This document shows, one piece after another, positions 1 through 6,923 of a stretch of DNA of 19,528 nucleotides. Each line of letters opens with the position of its first letter. Within the stretch, counting starts at the first letter, position 1. Both the position numbers and the translations under genes were made by a program. The notes below the pieces were generated by a model, which was not told the origin of the DNA, did not search any database, and worked only from the letters and a program-made list of their open reading frames with translations. The DNA comes from Blastocatellia bacterium (GTDB lineage Bacteria > Acidobacteriota > Blastocatellia > Pyrinomonadales > Pyrinomonadaceae), in the NCBI GenBank assembly GCA_003488005.1, contig DNND01000137.1:3882-23409 (forward strand), written 5' to 3'.

Positions 1-89
1 GTGGCCCATGACATTTGAGGCAAAGGTAACGGATCCAGCGTAGCCGAGCGTCTACTGGCTACATCCTTAAACAAGTGGTTCGCTTTCAT

Positions 90-1448
90 ATGCAAAAAAT
101 AGGATTTATCAGTCTCGGTTGTCCCAAGAATCTCGTTGACAGCGAGGTGATGATGGGCCAGCTCAAGGCAAATGGTTACGAGCTAACCGCTGATGCCAGT
201 GAAGCGGACACGGTCGTTGTAAACACCTGTGGTTTCATTGACTCTGCAAAGAAGGAATCGATCGATGCGATCCTTGAGGCGGCGCAACTCAAAACCAACG
301 GCAAGGCTAAGCGATTGGTAGTCGCCGGCTGTTTAGTCGAGCGGTATCGGGATGACTTGAAGGCATCAATGCCGGAAGTGGATGCTTTCATTGGCACTAG
401 CCAAATAAACGACATCCTCGCCGTTTGCGATCCGCAGACCAATACGCGTTCACTTCCAATCGTCACGCTCGGCAATCAAAGTGCGACCTACCTCTACGAC
501 GAATCGACGCCGCGCGTGCTGGCGACACCTTCGCACTACGCTTTCATAAAGATTGCCGAAGGCTGCGATCGTCCGTGCGCTTTCTGTTTCATTCCGCAGA
601 TGCGCGGCCATTTTCGCAGCCGGCGCTTTGGCTCGATCGTCGCGGAGGCGCATCAGCTTGCCGAAGAAGGCGTGAAAGAATTGATTCTCGTGGCGCAGGA
701 CTCATCTCGTTACGGCGAAGACCTGGGCAAGCAGGACGCCCTGGCGCATTTGCTGCGCGAGCTTTCGCACACCGACGGCATCGAATGGGTGCGCGTGATG
801 TACACCTATCCGACGCACATCAGCGATGCGTTTCTCGATGTGCTCGCCGAAGAAGCGAAAGCGGTGAAGTATCTCGACATGCCTTTGCAGCACGCGTCTC
901 AGAACGTTTTGAAACTGATGAAGCGCGGCGGCAACCGCGCTTCCTTGGAAAAATTGATCAAACGTGTGCGCGAGCGTGTGCCCGGCATTGCAGTGCGCAC
1001 CACCTTCATCACCGGCTTTCCCGGCGAGACAGATGCAGACTTCGAAGAGTTGCTTGCGTTTGTTAAGAATGTGGAATTCGATCGCGTTGGTGTGTTTACT
1101 TATTCCGATGAAGAAGGCACTCCGGCGTTTGAGCTATCGAACAAGGTCGATCCAAAGATTGCCAAACAACGGCGTGCGCGCCTGATGAAAGCTCAGTTGC
1201 GCATCTCGCGCAAGCGAAATAAAGCGAAGATCGGCGAGGTGCTGCGCGTAATCTTCGAAGGCGAATCCAACGAAAGCGATCTGTTGTGGCAGGGACGCAT
1301 TGAAACGCAAGCGCCTGACATCGATGGCTGCGTTCTTATCAACGACGCGCCCGAAGGGTTCGTACCTACACCGGGTGAGATGGTGAATGTGCTGATTACC
1401 GAAGCGCAGGTATACGATCTGGTGGGGAGAATTGTAAATGGCCCGTAG
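90..1448 (+). CDS. rimO: Ribosomal protein S12 methylthiotransferase RimO
   Basis: Radical-SAM enzyme that adds a methylthio group to the beta-carbon of a conserved aspartate of ribosomal protein S12, in the cytoplasm. Numbered from the ATG at 90 (452 aa), the N-terminal methylthiotransferase domain has cluster cysteines at about 11 (GCPKN), 47 (NTCGF) and 81 (AGCLV). The radical-SAM CxxxCxxC motif is at 159-166 (EGCDRPCAFC), followed by the GHFRSR stretch, and a TRAM-like beta-rich domain forms roughly the last 70 residues. The GCPKN and EGCDRPCAFCxIP motifs separate RimO from MiaB reasonably well. The frame is open from a GTG at 75, but family proteins begin close to the IGFISLGCPKN block, so ATG 90 is preferred; neither start has a clear Shine-Dalgarno sequence. 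It is the first gene of a plus-strand group leading to pgpA. Length is normal for the family. Confidence 0.96.
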   Translation: MQKIGFISLGCPKNLVDSEVMMGQLKANGYELTADASEADTVVVNTCGFIDSAKKESIDAILEAAQLKTNGKAKRLVVAGCLVERYRDDLKASMPEVDAFIGTSQINDILAVCDPQTNTRSLPIVTLGNQSATYLYDESTPRVLATPSHYAFIKIAEGCDRPCAFCFIPQMRGHFRSRRFGSIVAEAHQLAEEGVKELILVAQDSSRYGEDLGKQDALAHLLRELSHTDGIEWVRVMYTYPTHISDAFLDVLAEEAKAVKYLDMPLQHASQNVLKLMKRGGNRASLEKLIKRVRERVPGIAVRTTFITGFPGETDADFEELLAFVKNVEFDRVGVFTYSDEEGTPAFELSNKVDPKIAKQRRARLMKAQLRISRKRNKAKIGEVLRVIFEGESNESDLLWQGRIETQAPDIDGCVLINDAPEGFVPTPGEMVNVLITEAQVYDLVGRIVNGP

Positions 1449-1489
1449 TTAGTTGTCCGTTGTTCGCTATCGAGATGTCGACTTTCTCT

Positions 1490-1637
1490 AAGGCTATGCC
1501 TTGACCCGTGCGGTAAGGCTTTGCCTTACCGGCAGGCCAACATAAACCTTTTCGCCGAGGCTGAGCCTCGGCGAAGAACTTTGGTAAGGCGGACGGAAAG
1601 GCACAGCCTTTCCGCACGGAAGGCGGCAAAGCCGCTT
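1490..1637. repeat. Array of five tri-loop hairpins (GGC-NNN-GCC core)
   Basis: Five consecutive palindromes fill the gap between rimO and pgpA, each with a three-base loop and a stem ending in GGC/GCC. They are 1490-1502 (5 bp stem, loop TAT), 1511-1531 (9 bp, TTT), 1551-1575 (11 bp, TGA), 1594-1614 (9 bp, ACA) and 1621-1637 (5 perfect pairs plus a G-T and an A-T pair, loop AAA). All stems except the last two pairs of the fifth are perfect. The last hairpin ends only 7 bases before the pgpA start, so a read-through rimO-pgpA mRNA would carry a structured leader with no visible ribosome binding site. No T-tract follows, so these are not ordinary terminators. Confidence 0.9.
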
Positions 1638-1644
1638 CAAGACA

Positions 1645-2265
1645 ATGCCCGTTAAAGAATCCAGCGATGAGTTGAATCCGACAGCGATAACGGGTGACAA
1701 AGTTGTCGCCTCAGGTCGCGGCGCCCGTTCAGCCACAGACTATCTTGCACTCGCAATTGCAACCTGCGGCGTTGGCTATCTCCCGCTGGCGCCGGGCACA
1801 TGGGGTTCGCTGGTTGGCGTTGGCGTTTATGCTTTGGTCAGGGGCGCATCGATGCAGGCGTTCTTCGCTGCCGCCGCGGGCCGCAACTTCAACCTTCTTC
1901 ACATCTATTTTGGCGTTGTCACTTTCGAATTGCTCGCGGCACTGCTTATTGCTCTCGTGGGAATTTGGGCAGCCTCTCGAACCGAGAAGTTATCAGGACG
2001 GAAAGATCCTGGTAAGGTTGTCATAGACGAAGTTGCCGGACAGTTTATTGCCTTGATTCCCGTTCCCTTTATGATTGGTGCTGCGTTGTGGCCGGCGATT
2101 TTGGCGTTTATTCTCTTCCGAGTTTTCGACATAGTTAAGCCATACCCCGCTCGTAAATTGGAGTCTCTCCATGGTGGTTTGGGAATAATGGCGGACGACA
2201 TCGTCGCCGGCGTCTATGCAGGGATCGTAGTTGCCGTGGCGATTGTGATCAGCTGGTTTATTTAA
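1645..2265 (+). CDS. pgpA: Phosphatidylglycerophosphatase A
   Basis: Membrane phosphatase that converts phosphatidylglycerol phosphate to phosphatidylglycerol in phospholipid synthesis. Family signatures are plain: GYLPLAPGTWGS near residues 48-59, then the block GKVVIDEVAGQF (about 122-133) with its acidic DE pair, and FRVFDIVKPYPAR followed by GGLGIMADDIVAGVYAG towards the C terminus, with the metal-binding-type DD pair. Three or four hydrophobic segments fit an inner-membrane protein. The 206-aa length includes a non-conserved, hydrophilic N-terminal tail of about 30 residues ahead of the family core. No other ATG precedes the core, so 1645 is used, but the start is uncertain because there is no Shine-Dalgarno sequence and the hairpin array abuts it. 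It ends 14 bases before the next ORF. Confidence 0.93.
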   Translation: MPVKESSDELNPTAITGDKVVASGRGARSATDYLALAIATCGVGYLPLAPGTWGSLVGVGVYALVRGASMQAFFAAAAGRNFNLLHIYFGVVTFELLAALLIALVGIWAASRTEKLSGRKDPGKVVIDEVAGQFIALIPVPFMIGAALWPAILAFILFRVFDIVKPYPARKLESLHGGLGIMADDIVAGVYAGIVVAVAIVISWFI

Positions 2266-2279
2266 AGGGAGGTCGCTTT

Positions 2280-2498
2280 ATGGCGGAATCAACGCGCGGG
2301 CAGGATGACACCAACCAGAGCAAGACGGACGTGTCGAACCGAAAGCCCGACTCCGACGCTACTAGCAAAGAAACGTTAAGCGATGTTCAGGAGAACGAAA
2401 AACAGTCTGGTTCGACTGCGGACGCCCTCGATCCGGGACCATCGCCGGATGGTGCGTTTGACGAAAGCGATGAGCTCAAAGACGCCGGCCCGATGTAA
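2280..2498 (+). CDS. Small acidic, probably disordered protein
   Basis: No family recognised. The 72-aa product is almost entirely polar (rich in D, E, S, T, N, K), with no hydrophobic core, cysteine, signal peptide or membrane segment, so it is probably intrinsically disordered and cytoplasmic. Support for it being real: a strong Shine-Dalgarno sequence AGGGAGG at 2266-2272, seven bases before the ATG, and a start 14 bases after the pgpA stop, a spacing typical of an operon. It ends directly before the long inverted repeat at 2501. A conserved role cannot be proposed from sequence; stress-related hydrophilic proteins have similar composition, but no motif such as a KGG repeat is present. Confidence 0.6.
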   Translation: MAESTRGQDDTNQSKTDVSNRKPDSDATSKETLSDVQENEKQSGSTADALDPGPSPDGAFDESDELKDAGPM

Positions 2499-2500
2499 TA

Positions 2501-2588
2501 AAGGATGAAGGCGGAAGGATGAGGGATGAAGCCCGGCGTCACATAGCGTCCGAATTATTTCATCCTTCATCCTTCCGCCTTCATCCTT
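2501..2588. repeat. Long inverted repeat between convergent genes
   Basis: The arms 2501-2530 and 2559-2588 are reverse complements at 29 of 30 positions, with a 28-base spacer. Each arm is built from repeats of an AAGGATGA-like octamer separated by AGGCGG. The element occupies almost exactly the gap between the stop of the plus-strand small ORF (2498) and the stop of the minus-strand gene (2592). The RNA from either strand would fold into a 30-bp stem, so it could end transcription from both sides, although there is no long U-tract. The purine-rich, modular arm looks like a dispersed intergenic repeat rather than a gene-specific terminator. Confidence 0.85.
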
Positions 2589-2591
2589 GTT

Positions 2592-2927
2592 CTACTGAAC
2601 CGGCATCTGCGAAATCTGCCAGGTGATGAAGATGATGAAGATGATCATCCCGCCCAGGATCACTAAAACTACCGGCTCCATTCCCAAAAACGTCTCCGCA
2701 TTCGTCTCGTCCGTAATATCTTTCCCCAGCGTTCCCGTTCGGTTTTCAATAACGATGGCGCCGACTTCCTGATTTGCCCCGCCCTCAGTCAGGCTGTGAG
2801 TGCGCATCTGATGGTCCGAAGCGCGTTTGTTCTGCTCTTCGAGTGGAGCAAGTTGCGCCGCAAGCTGCGCCGTATCGCCCTTCTTCCTTCTTCGCAAATG
2901 TAAGCGGTGCGAAAAATTTTCCTTCAT
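2592..2927 (-). CDS. Small single-pass membrane protein, corA partner
   Basis: No named family recognised. The start used is the ATG at 2927, which overlaps the corA stop as ATGA; an ATG two codons upstream (2933) is also possible. The product is about 111 aa: a very basic N terminus (HRLHLRRRKK), a short glutamine- and leucine-rich helical stretch that may form a coiled coil (residues about 20-36), a polar middle, and one strongly hydrophobic segment near the C terminus (PVVLVILGGMIIFIIFITW) followed by about eight residues. This predicts a C-tail-type inner-membrane anchor with the basic N-terminal part in the cytoplasm. The stop-start overlap implies translational coupling to corA, hence a possible accessory role; that role is inference. 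Confidence 0.72.
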   Translation of the reverse strand: MKENFSHRLHLRRRKKGDTAQLAAQLAPLEEQNKRASDHQMRTHSLTEGGANQEVGAIVIENRTGTLGKDITDETNAETFLGMEPVVLVILGGMIIFIIFITWQISQMPVQ

Positions 2928-3895
2928 ATCCATTTGACCTTCTTTAAGTAGATGTACAGCGCTCCACCGACTCCCACCATGGAGAGCAACGCGTAGACGT
3001 AGCCATACCGCATCCTCAGCTCAGGCATATAAGTGAAGTTCATGCCATAGATTCCGGCAATCAAAGTCACCGACATCAGGATGGTGGAAATTGAAGTCAG
3101 CCGCTTCATAACCTTGTTCATGCGGTTTCCGGAAACGGAAAGATAAGCGTCCATCGTAGAACTGAGCATGTCGCGCAAAGAGTCAATCGTGTCGGCAACA
3201 CGAATGAGGTGGTCAAACACGTCCTGAAAGTAGACATGGGTTTCGCGCGGAAAGATGGGCTGCTCGCGCCTGAGCATAGTGTTGAAGACGTCGCGCAGCG
3301 GCGTTATCGAGCGCCGCAGGTAGAGCAGTTTCTTCTTGATGCTGAAGATGTCTTCGATGACTTCGGCGCGCCATTCGCCAAAAATAGAGTCCTCCAACTC
3401 GTCCATGCGTTCACTAATCAAGTCGAGCAGAGGAAGATAGTCGTCGACGATCGCATCGATCAGCAGATATGCGAGCAGTCCTGCACCTTGTTCCGAGCGG
3501 TCCATCCATTCATGCCAGAGTCGCGACGCGGTATCAATGGCGCGAATCGGGCGGCTATGAACAGTGACCAGATAGTTCTTGCCCAGGAAAATATTTAGTT
3601 CGCGCAACTCCAGCCGATCGGTGGGCCCCGCCAATTGCGTTTCGTAAAGGACAATAAAATAGTAGCCGGGAAACTCTTCGATTTTTGGGCGCTGGTGCTC
3701 GTTGCGGCAATCTTCAATTGAGAGAGGATGAAAACCAAACTCTTCCGCCAACTCCTCAAAGTCACTGCTGGTCGGATCACTGACATCGGCCCAGACGACG
3801 TTTCCTTCTTCCAGGCGCAGTTCACTTATGTCGGCCGAAAGACAGTTTTCCGTGAACTTCTTGGTGGTGCTGTTGAGACAGACAGTCCTAATCAT
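2924..3895 (-). CDS. corA: CorA-family magnesium/cobalt transporter
   Basis: Pentameric inner-membrane channel family for Mg2+ and related divalent cations. The signature GMN motif (YGMNF) is at about residue 284 of the 323-aa form, at the end of the first of two C-terminal membrane helices; the second helix (YVYALLSMVGVGGALYIYL) precedes a short basic tail, KKVKWI, as expected. The long charged N-terminal part is the cytoplasmic funnel and long helix, including the conserved region around the residues EDCRNEHQRPKIE. The frame is open from 3949, but the ATG at 3895 has GGAG (3901-3904) five bases upstream and gives the MIRTVCLN start, so it is preferred. No M-box-sized leader fits in the 92-base gap to the divergent serA. 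Confidence 0.93.
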   Translation of the reverse strand: MIRTVCLNSTTKKFTENCLSADISELRLEEGNVVWADVSDPTSSDFEELAEEFGFHPLSIEDCRNEHQRPKIEEFPGYYFIVLYETQLAGPTDRLELRELNIFLGKNYLVTVHSRPIRAIDTASRLWHEWMDRSEQGAGLLAYLLIDAIVDDYLPLLDLISERMDELEDSIFGEWRAEVIEDIFSIKKKLLYLRRSITPLRDVFNTMLRREQPIFPRETHVYFQDVFDHLIRVADTIDSLRDMLSSTMDAYLSVSGNRMNKVMKRLTSISTILMSVTLIAGIYGMNFTYMPELRMRYGYVYALLSMVGVGGALYIYLKKVKWI

Positions 3896-3947
3896 TGCTA
3901 CTCCAAAGAGTTGAACCTGGCGCCAGAGTTTATCACTAGTCGCCAAC

Positions 3948-3977
3948 AAGACACTCTGAAATAAAAACCGCTATAAT
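3948..3977 (+). promoter_or_regulatory. Probable serA promoter
   Basis: A perfect -10 box TATAAT lies at 3972-3977, with a weak -35 candidate AAGACA (4 of 6) at 3948-3953 and an 18-base spacer. The -10 box ends only 10 bases before the serA ATG at 3988, so transcription should begin about 4 bases upstream of the start codon or at it. Confidence 0.55.
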
Positions 3978-3987
3978 CCGCGCACTA

Positions 3988-5589
3988 ATGACACAGCAAA
4001 AGATATTCGTCGCTGATGAAGTCAGCGATAGTGGACTGCAACCATTGCGTGACGCCGGTTTCGAAGTAAAGAAGCGCACGCGACTCGCGGCCGCGGATTT
4101 GGGAGCAGCGCTTGCAGGTTGCGCGGGCCTCGTGGTCAGAAGCGAAACAAAAGTCACCAGCGATTTGATGGACGCCGCGACCACCTTGCGCGTTGTTGGT
4201 CGCGCCGGCGTAGGTGTTGACAACATAGACGTGCCGGCGGCCACGGCGCGCGGCATCGTCGTGATGAATGCGCCGGACGGCAACACAATCACAACCGCTG
4301 AACACACGGTCGCGCTCTTAATTGCGCTGGCCCGGCGCGTGCCGCAAGCCAACAGCAGTCTGAAATCCGGCAAATGGGACCGCAAATCTTTCATCGGGGT
4401 TGAGCTTCAGGGCAAGACGTTGGGCGTCGTCGGCATGGGGCGAATCGGCAGGACCGTAGCGGCGAGGGCTCGCGCGTTCGGAATGCGCATCGTTGCGTTT
4501 GATCCGTTCATTGCGGCTGAGCAGGCGCGTGATCTGGAAATAGAACTCGCGCCTTTGGACCAGGTATTTGCAGAAGCCGATTTCCTGACTGTGCATACGC
4601 CGTTGACTGCCGAAACTCGTGGCATCGTCGGCAAGGACGCATTCACCAAAATGAAACCAGGTATCCGCGTCATCAACTGCGCGCGCGGCGGACTGGTTGA
4701 CGAAGGCGCCCTTTTTGCTGCGATCAAATCGGGAGTCGTAGCCGGCGCGGCGCTTGATGTTTTTGCCGAAGAGCCGCCGCCCGCCGATCACCCGCTCTTG
4801 TCACTCGATGAAGTCATCGTCACGCCGCACCTTGGTGCTTCAACTACGGAAGCGCAGGAAGGCGTGGCGTTCACTGTTGCCGAGCAGATGCGTGACTACT
4901 TGCTGACCGGCGCTTTGCGCGGCGCAGTAAATGTTCCGGCGCTGGGGACAAAAGAATTGGGACTGCTGCGGCCTTATATCGAACTGGCCGAAAAGCTGGG
5001 CCGCTTTCACGCGCAACTCATGGCCAGTGCGGTGCGCGAAGTGCGCATCGAGTTTGCCGGTGAGATTGCGGGCGCTGATGGCGCGCCGGTAACGCGATCG
5101 TTTCTTGCCGGCCTGCTGCGCGACGTCAGCGCGCGCGTCAACGTGGTTAATGCGTTTCTGATTGCCGAAGAGCGCAGCATTAAGGTCACAACCAGCTACC
5201 TCCGCTCAGCTTCAGATATCGTCCCGGCAATACGCACACGTGTGATCGCGGACAGCGGCGAACAGTCGCTCTCCGGAACTATTTTTGGTTTTGGCGAACA
5301 GGCACGCGAGGGCCGTATCACCGAAATAGATGGTTTCCATATCGAAGCTAAGCCACACGGCCACATGTTGGTGATGCGCAATCGCGACGTGCCCGGAGTG
5401 ATCGGCCGCGTCGGCACCATCCTGGGGGAACACGATGTAAACATTAGTCGCTTTCATTTAGGCCGGCGCGAGCGTGGCGGGGAAGCGATGGCAGTAATCG
5501 AAGTTGACTCAACCGTCGAACCGAAAGCACTCGCGGCATTGCGTGGTCAGGAAGAAATTCTGCTCGTTAGCGAAATCGAACTGCTTTAA
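3988..5589 (+). CDS. serA: D-3-phosphoglycerate dehydrogenase
   Basis: First step of serine synthesis: NAD-dependent oxidation of 3-phosphoglycerate to 3-phosphohydroxypyruvate, cytoplasmic. The 533-aa length fits the long type with an extra domain. In order: the substrate domain with GRAGVGVDNID (71-81), the Rossmann motif GMGRIG (149-154), catalytic Arg in CARGG (R233), Glu in VFAEEP (E262) and His in TPHLGAS (H281). An intervening domain spans about 320-450, then a C-terminal ACT domain (about 458-533, containing NRDVPGVIGRVGTILGEH) for allosteric control, probably by serine. All key residues are present. The start has no Shine-Dalgarno sequence and sits just behind a TATAAT box, which suggests leaderless translation. 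It is divergent from corA and 14 bases upstream of the DUF1624-type gene. Confidence 0.97.
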   Translation: MTQQKIFVADEVSDSGLQPLRDAGFEVKKRTRLAAADLGAALAGCAGLVVRSETKVTSDLMDAATTLRVVGRAGVGVDNIDVPAATARGIVVMNAPDGNTITTAEHTVALLIALARRVPQANSSLKSGKWDRKSFIGVELQGKTLGVVGMGRIGRTVAARARAFGMRIVAFDPFIAAEQARDLEIELAPLDQVFAEADFLTVHTPLTAETRGIVGKDAFTKMKPGIRVINCARGGLVDEGALFAAIKSGVVAGAALDVFAEEPPPADHPLLSLDEVIVTPHLGASTTEAQEGVAFTVAEQMRDYLLTGALRGAVNVPALGTKELGLLRPYIELAEKLGRFHAQLMASAVREVRIEFAGEIAGADGAPVTRSFLAGLLRDVSARVNVVNAFLIAEERSIKVTTSYLRSASDIVPAIRTRVIADSGEQSLSGTIFGFGEQAREGRITEIDGFHIEAKPHGHMLVMRNRDVPGVIGRVGTILGEHDVNISRFHLGRRERGGEAMAVIEVDSTVEPKALAALRGQEEILLVSEIELL

Positions 5590-5603
5590 CTGAGGGCTTG
5601 CCG

Positions 5604-6923
5604 ATGAGTGTTTCTTTACCCAGCACGACTGAAGTCCCTCGCCCGCCGGCACCTTTGGCTGACTCGCCGCCGCAACCGGCGTCGCCTGGTCGCGGGCGAA
5701 TTGACTCAATCGATCTGCTGCGCGGTATTGTTATGGTTGTGATGATGCTCGATCACACCCGGGACTTCGTTCACCGGTATGCACTGCAGGGTTTTGATCC
5801 GACGGATCTTCCCCACACAAGTGTCAAACTTTTCTTTACGCGCTGGATCACTCACTTCTGCGCGCCGATCTTTGTTTTCCTGGCGGGAACGGGCGCGTAT
5901 CTGCAAGTCGCGCGCGGCAAAACTATGAATCAGTTGTCGCGTTTTCTCTTCACGCGCGGGTTATGGTTGGTTGTGCTCGAGTTTACAGCGGTTCGTATCT
6001 CGGTGACTTTCAACGTCGACTATCGCTTCCTGGGCGCCATGCAGGTCATCTGGGCCATTGGCGTTTCGATGATTGTTCTGGCGGTGTTGGTTCAACTGCC
6101 GCTGCGGGTTGTCGGCGTTTTTGGTGTGGCAATGATTGCGCTGCACAATCTGTTGGATCGATTCCATGTGCAGGGCTGGCAAGGACCGCAAAGTCCCGTG
6201 CCCAGCGTTTGGGCGAAGCTCTACATCATTTTGCATCAGGCGTTCGAGGCATTTCCGGTGTTGTGGTTTTTTCCCAGTCCAGTGGTATTCGTGCTTTACC
6301 CTTTGATTCCGTGGATCGGCGTCATGGCGGCCGGGTATGCGTTTGGTTCTATTTATCAGATGAATGCGGAACAACGGCGGCGCTGGTTGGTAGTGATGGG
6401 CAGCGGGGCGACGGTGCTCTTCCTCGTTCTGCGCAGCATCAATCATTACGGTGACCCGTCACACTGGTCCGAACAAAGCACGCCGACTTTTACCTTTCTT
6501 TCTTTTCTTAACGTGACGAAATATCCGCCGTCATTGCTGTTCCTGCTGATGACGCTGGGACCGGCAATGTTGGCGCTCGCCTTGTTTGAATCAAATAAGC
6601 CGGCAGCAGCTCGATCGGACTCTTTTTGGAATCGCATTCGAACCTTCTTCGTTACGTTTGGCCGCGTGCCGCTGTTCTTCTATCTGTTGCAATGGCCCAC
6701 CGCGCACTTCATCTCGGTGATCGTTCACTTGGTCGCAGGGAAGCCGGTTCGCTGGATGTTCGGGAGCTCGATCAATTTTAATGGACCACCGCCCGGCGTA
6801 GGGTTCAACCTGGCGGTCGTTTATGCTTGTTGGATTGCGGGTGTGCTGCTGCTTTATCCGCTATGCAAATGGTTCGCGGGCGTTAAGGCGAGACGGCGAG
6901 ACTGGTGGCTGTCGTATCTCTAG
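5604..6923 (+). CDS. DUF1624 / HGSNAT-like multi-pass membrane protein
   Basis: Recognised as the bacterial DUF1624 family, related to the catalytic region of heparan-alpha-glucosaminide N-acetyltransferase; a transmembrane acyl transfer to a sugar is a family-level guess, not shown. The motif IDSIDLLRGIVMVVMMLDHTRDF follows a proline-rich, cytoplasmic-looking N terminus of about 35 residues and contains the typical LRG and DHxRD residues. About ten hydrophobic segments follow, ending with LLLYPLCKWFAGVKARRRDWW. The ATG at 5604 has GAGGG (5592-5596) seven bases upstream and is preferred over a TTG at 5598, giving about 439 aa. It is probably cotranscribed with serA, although no functional link is evident. 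Its TAG stop (6921-6923) overlaps the left edge of the palindromic element. Confidence 0.85.
   Translation: MSVSLPSTTEVPRPPAPLADSPPQPASPGRGRIDSIDLLRGIVMVVMMLDHTRDFVHRYALQGFDPTDLPHTSVKLFFTRWITHFCAPIFVFLAGTGAYLQVARGKTMNQLSRFLFTRGLWLVVLEFTAVRISVTFNVDYRFLGAMQVIWAIGVSMIVLAVLVQLPLRVVGVFGVAMIALHNLLDRFHVQGWQGPQSPVPSVWAKLYIILHQAFEAFPVLWFFPSPVVFVLYPLIPWIGVMAAGYAFGSIYQMNAEQRRRWLVVMGSGATVLFLVLRSINHYGDPSHWSEQSTPTFTFLSFLNVTKYPPSLLFLLMTLGPAMLALALFESNKPAAARSDSFWNRIRTFFVTFGRVPLFFYLLQWPTAHFISVIVHLVAGKPVRWMFGSSINFNGPPPGVGFNLAVVYACWIAGVLLLYPLCKWFAGVKARRRDWWLSYL

Noticed and set aside
425..1066. 213-aa arginine- and alanine-rich open frame inside rimO
   Set aside because: It is a same-strand frame shift of rimO with composition typical of out-of-frame GC-rich DNA.
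1490..1637. CRISPR array or rho-independent terminator series
   Set aside because: The units are palindromes with differing stems and irregular spacing, not identical direct repeats with spacers, and no T-tracts follow.
3896..3987. Mg2+-sensing (M-box) riboswitch ahead of corA
   Set aside because: The gap to the divergent serA is only 92 bases, too short for the known M-box fold, and no matching helices were seen.
4318..4791. 157-aa open frame opposite serA
   Set aside because: It is antisense to the NAD-binding and catalytic region of serA and reflects GC-rich codon bias; it has no start signal and no domain.
5961..6446. 161-aa open frame opposite the DUF1624-type gene
   Set aside because: Its histidine-, asparagine- and glutamine-rich composition is typical of the antisense of membrane-protein codons; no start signal is seen.
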